DNA from: Bacteroides sp.
Lineage (GTDB): Bacteria > Bacteroidota > Bacteroidia > Bacteroidales > Bacteroidaceae
Length of the DNA: 64,000 bases
Assembly: GCA_017471925.1 (NCBI GenBank)
Contig: JAFURM010000003.1
Coordinates: 34,156-98,155, forward strand
Direction of reading: 5' to 3'
Made by a program: the position numbers and the translations under genes
Shown here: positions 61,893 to 64,000 of the stretch, piece by piece
How the letters are laid out: each line of letters starts with the position of its first letter
Position numbering within the stretch: position 1 is the first letter of the stretch
Notes under the pieces: model-generated
Seen by the model: only the letters and a program-made list of their open reading frames with translations
Database searches by the model: none
Told to the model about the DNA's origin: nothing

Positions 61893-63269
61893 ATGAAAAC
61901 ACTGCTGCTCCACGCCCTTCTGCCCGCTTCGTGTCGGGACACTGCTCCGTCGGCTCTCTGCCGTCAACTGGCCCGCCTGGCCCTGCTTCCTGCCGAGTCC
62001 GGAGGCGGGGCTGCTCCCCGGCGTCTGTTGCGCTATACCGGAGAGGGTGGGGTGGAGGTGTGGCTCCGTGAGCCGGAACAGGCGGCCGATGCTCCCTATT
62101 GCAGCTATCGCCCGTTGCTGTTCCGCCCCTCAGTGGACGGGACGGGAGGGAGCACGGACGGGAAAAGGAGGGTGAAGGTGGCCTTCTGCATCCTGCCTCA
62201 CCGCTATCTCTATGTGGGGCAGAGTGTACTCCGTCTGCACCATGCCGGGGCTTCTCCCGACCTGGTTGCTATAGACGGAGAACTGTTCTCCTATGCCGCC
62301 CTTTCTCTTGCACAGCGCAGGAGACTCGCTGCAGCCTATGCCGTCTATCATCCCTCCTTGAAGGAACTCTTTCCCGGGTCACCCTCCTCCTGCAGCGATG
62401 CCGTGCTCCACCTCAACCGCTATGCCGAAGTGGCACATAGGGTGGAGGAACTGTTGCACTGTTGCTTCCCCGAAGGCGGCCGGCGGGAAGGCGTGCCAAT
62501 GACACTCAGCCTGGAACTGCAGGATGTGCCCGAAGAAGAGGTGAAACACTGTGCGCCCTCACTCTCCTTCAAACGCTTCGGCGAGTCGGGAAAGGGGGTG
62601 GAACCACGTCAGGGACTGGATACCTATGGGGCCTACCGGATGGAGGGTATGCCCGATGTGCCGGTATTGATGGTCTATCCGCAGGGACAGCTCGAGACGG
62701 TGCGCCGCCTGTTCACGCTGTTCGACAGTTTCGTGGAGCGTTACGGTCTGTTGCTGCTGGGCGATGAGAGCGAGTGGATTGCCTATGAGCCTGGTGAAGG
62801 AGTGCTGCAACAGCTGCTCACAGCCGTGACCACCTTTGCACACACCCGTCCCGACCATTCGGCCTATCACCTTTGCTACATGCCTCCCGTGGGTGAAGAA
62901 GCAGTGAAGGTGGCTCCCTATCAGCCGGGCATCTACCTTCGCTCCCTCTGCCACAACTATGGCCTGCACTTCATGGAAGCCTTCTCTGCAGAGCATGTGG
63001 ACACGAGCGAGTTCCGTCGTCGCCTGTCCGACGTGGCTTCGCGCCTGATACTTTCCCTGAAAGGAACTCCCTGGACACTGGCCGACACGGTGAGCCATGA
63101 GGGTGATGTCATAGCCGGTTGTGCCTGGCTGGAGCGAAGAGGCAGGCTGCGTCCGTTGGTGGGCATCACCTTCAGCCATCATCCGCAGCCGGGAACGGAT
63201 ACTGACATTTGCCAGGACTCACCGCGGTTCATTCCTTTCTTTGTACGCAAGTGCAAGGAGATGATGTAG
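61893..63269 (+). CDS. Prokaryotic Argonaute-like protein, N-terminal through early PIWI, ending at an in-frame amber codon
   Basis: 458 residues before TAG (63267-63269). Residues 1-240 form an N-terminal region without recognised motifs. Residues ~240-385 look like a pAgo MID domain (GLDTYGAYRM start, FDSFVERYGLLLLG, and the basic stretch SEFRRRLSDVASRLILSL). At 390-396 comes the widely conserved pAgo motif KGTPWTL, then the first PIWI strands (GDVIAGCAWLERRG, LVGITFSHH) and the helix VRKCKEMM, which is cut by the stop. The first catalytic Asp, expected after IxG, is not there (GCAW). The start at 61893 is set by the promoter at 61824-61859. The frame also opens at 61788, inside the preceding gene. 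MID-PIWI identity is by eye from motif order and comparison with remembered Thermus Argonaute sequence. The rest of PIWI follows in the same frame. Confidence 0.75.
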   Translation: MKTLLLHALLPASCRDTAPSALCRQLARLALLPAESGGGAAPRRLLRYTGEGGVEVWLREPEQAADAPYCSYRPLLFRPSVDGTGGSTDGKRRVKVAFCILPHRYLYVGQSVLRLHHAGASPDLVAIDGELFSYAALSLAQRRRLAAAYAVYHPSLKELFPGSPSSCSDAVLHLNRYAEVAHRVEELLHCCFPEGGRREGVPMTLSLELQDVPEEEVKHCAPSLSFKRFGESGKGVEPRQGLDTYGAYRMEGMPDVPVLMVYPQGQLETVRRLFTLFDSFVERYGLLLLGDESEWIAYEPGEGVLQQLLTAVTTFAHTRPDHSAYHLCYMPPVGEEAVKVAPYQPGIYLRSLCHNYGLHFMEAFSAEHVDTSEFRRRLSDVASRLILSLKGTPWTLADTVSHEGDVIAGCAWLERRGRLRPLVGITFSHHPQPGTDTDICQDSPRFIPFFVRKCKEMM

Positions 63270-63899
63270 GCCTATGCCGATGCCCACAGGGGAGCCTTGC
63301 CCCGTCGCATAGTGCTCTATTGTCGGGAAGGCTTCCCGATGGAGATACTCTGCCGCCTTCGCCGGTGTCTCTACGAGAATGGGGTGGACTGTCCTTTCAT
63401 CCTCATGCTTTTGGGATTGCCCGATGGCGTGTGGCCCACGCTGTTCGACCCCTCCTCTCCCTGCTTCATGCCGCCCGACGGCACCTATGTCCGTCTGTCA
63501 CCCGCCAGCTTCCTCCTTTTCAGCAACGAGTGCAGACCTTCCTATCCGTCACCTCCGAGACGCTATCCGCTGCCCTTGCGTGTCTCTCCGCTCCTCATGG
63601 ACGAACAGGGAAACACGACACCCCTCCCGTCCGACGAGGCCGACCGCATCATGCGCCAGGCCTATCAGCAGACCTGTGTGGACATGGAGAACCTGGACCG
63701 CCCGCTATTGCCGGCCGTGGCCATCCATGCCGCCCGGATAGTGCGCCGTTGCCACAACGATGAAGCCGTCCGTCGGCAAAGCTGGCAATACCTTTCCCAA
63801 AACATTGGCGGGATGGCGGATTGGCGGAATGGCGGAAACTCTCCCGTGGAGCAACAGCAGCCTTCGGACGATGAACCGACCCCTCCGACAGCCTCTTAA
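63270..63899 (+). pseudogene. C-terminal PIWI half of the Argonaute-like protein, in the same frame after the amber codon
   Basis: 209 codons continue directly after the TAG with no other stop until TAA 63897-63899. They read AYADAHRGALPRRIVLYCRE (compare P-x-R-hhhh-RDG of PIWI; here the Asp is Glu479), GFPMEILCRLRRCLYENG, then PDGTYVRLSPASFLLFSNE. The conserved RYPLPLRVSP (pAgo T/P-x-P-L-x-h) is next. The final helix is LPAVAIHAARIVRRC, where catalytic Asp/His would be expected and Arg/Ala stand. A Pro/Gln-rich tail carries an octamer-repeat peptide (GGMADWRNGGN). All catalytic acids thus appear lost. The break could be a recent CAG to TAG mutation, a sequencing error, readthrough, or a split gene re-initiating at TTG 63297. 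Confidence 0.7.
63806..63837 (+). repeat. Four-copy 8-bp tandem repeat near the end of the Argonaute-like gene
   Basis: TGGCGGGA, TGGCGGAT, TGGCGGAA, TGGCGGAA at 63806-63837. This is the reverse complement of the octamer array at 60327-60358, with the same unit and copy number. Confidence 0.9.
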
Positions 63900-63958
63900 G
63901 AGCAGTCTTGAAATTCCAAACATGCAATTCGCTGCAAAACGTTGCAGTCCATACACGA

Positions 63959-63992
63959 TTTGAAAACGCTGTAGTATTCTTCCCTACCTTTG
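63959..63992 (+). promoter_or_regulatory. Promoter reading out of the window
   Basis: -33 TTTG (63959-63962) and -7 TACCTTTG (63985-63992), 22 bases apart, in the 101-base region after the Argonaute-like gene. The gene it drives lies beyond 64000. Confidence 0.65.
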
Positions 63993-64000
63993 TCACACCA

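Noticed and set aside
63267-63269. TAG recoded as glutamine genome-wide (code 15)
   Set aside because: gmd and the TRIC gene in this window end normally at TAG, so the host reads TAG as stop.

Overview
The window is a typical Bacteroidales (Bacteroidaceae-like) chromosome segment with fairly GC-rich coding regions. Most gene starts are preceded by the phylum-specific -7 box TAnnTTTG, often with a TTTG-like -33 box, and Shine-Dalgarno sequences are absent. Gene content (BspA-type LRR lipoprotein, LruC protein, GH115/GH106/GH51 hydrolases, BT4734-type VirE_N protein, DUF3987) fits a gut Bacteroides/Phocaeicola/Mediterranea-type organism. I cannot name the species. No rRNA, tRNA, CRISPR array, integrase or insertion sequence was seen.

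Layout. 1-6.5 kb: truncated uvrA (-), gmd and a polyprenyl glycosylphosphotransferase (+), and a DigH/YddW-like secreted hydrolase (+) whose promoter lies inside an inverted repeat. 6.5-14.1 kb: a three-gene surface operon (-) with a BspA-like LRR lipoprotein, an 11-domain FN3-like lipoprotein and a probable outer-membrane beta-barrel protein. 14.1-14.6 kb: a repeat-rich non-coding stretch with an operator-like array. 14.6-20.0 kb: flavodiiron protein, radical SAM protein, Sua5/YciO protein, PIF1-type helicase and HAD hydrolase, all (-). 20.2-30.0 kb: a carbohydrate locus (+) with GH28, GH106, mannonate dehydratase, GH115 and GH51, without SusC/SusD. It suits galacturonate-, rhamnose-, glucuronate- and arabinose-decorated plant polysaccharides. 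30.1-42.5 kb: a divergent WecB-like gene, a TRIC-type channel, then a nine-gene exopolysaccharide operon (-) reading response regulator, pseudo-receiver/sugar-transferase fusion, half-length TolC-like protein, Wzc-like protein, polymerase, three glycosyltransferases and a phosphoribosyltransferase-HAD fusion. 42.6-50.6 kb: aquaporin, LruC lipoprotein, asparaginase, catalase, phosphoglycolate-phosphatase-like HAD protein, TorF-like outer-membrane protein and ferritin. 50.6-56.8 kb: addB and addA.

57.1-64 kb is the most unusual part. An unrecognised 536-residue protein is followed by an overlapping HTH / BT4734-VirE_N / PriCT_2-DUF3987 operon. After that comes a separately promoted gene whose product reads as a prokaryotic Argonaute (MID-PIWI, with the K-G-x-P-W motif and the full PIWI order, but catalytic acids substituted). 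The Argonaute-like frame is broken by a single in-frame TAG, after which the frame stays open for 209 codons to the natural end. The DUF3987 gene and the Argonaute-like gene each contain a four-copy 8-bp tandem repeat, in opposite orientations. Because 8 is not a multiple of 3, copy-number change would shift the frame. This is the best candidate for an undescribed system: a replication-protein-like module linked to a catalytically inactive Argonaute, possibly phase-variable, lying next to AddAB.
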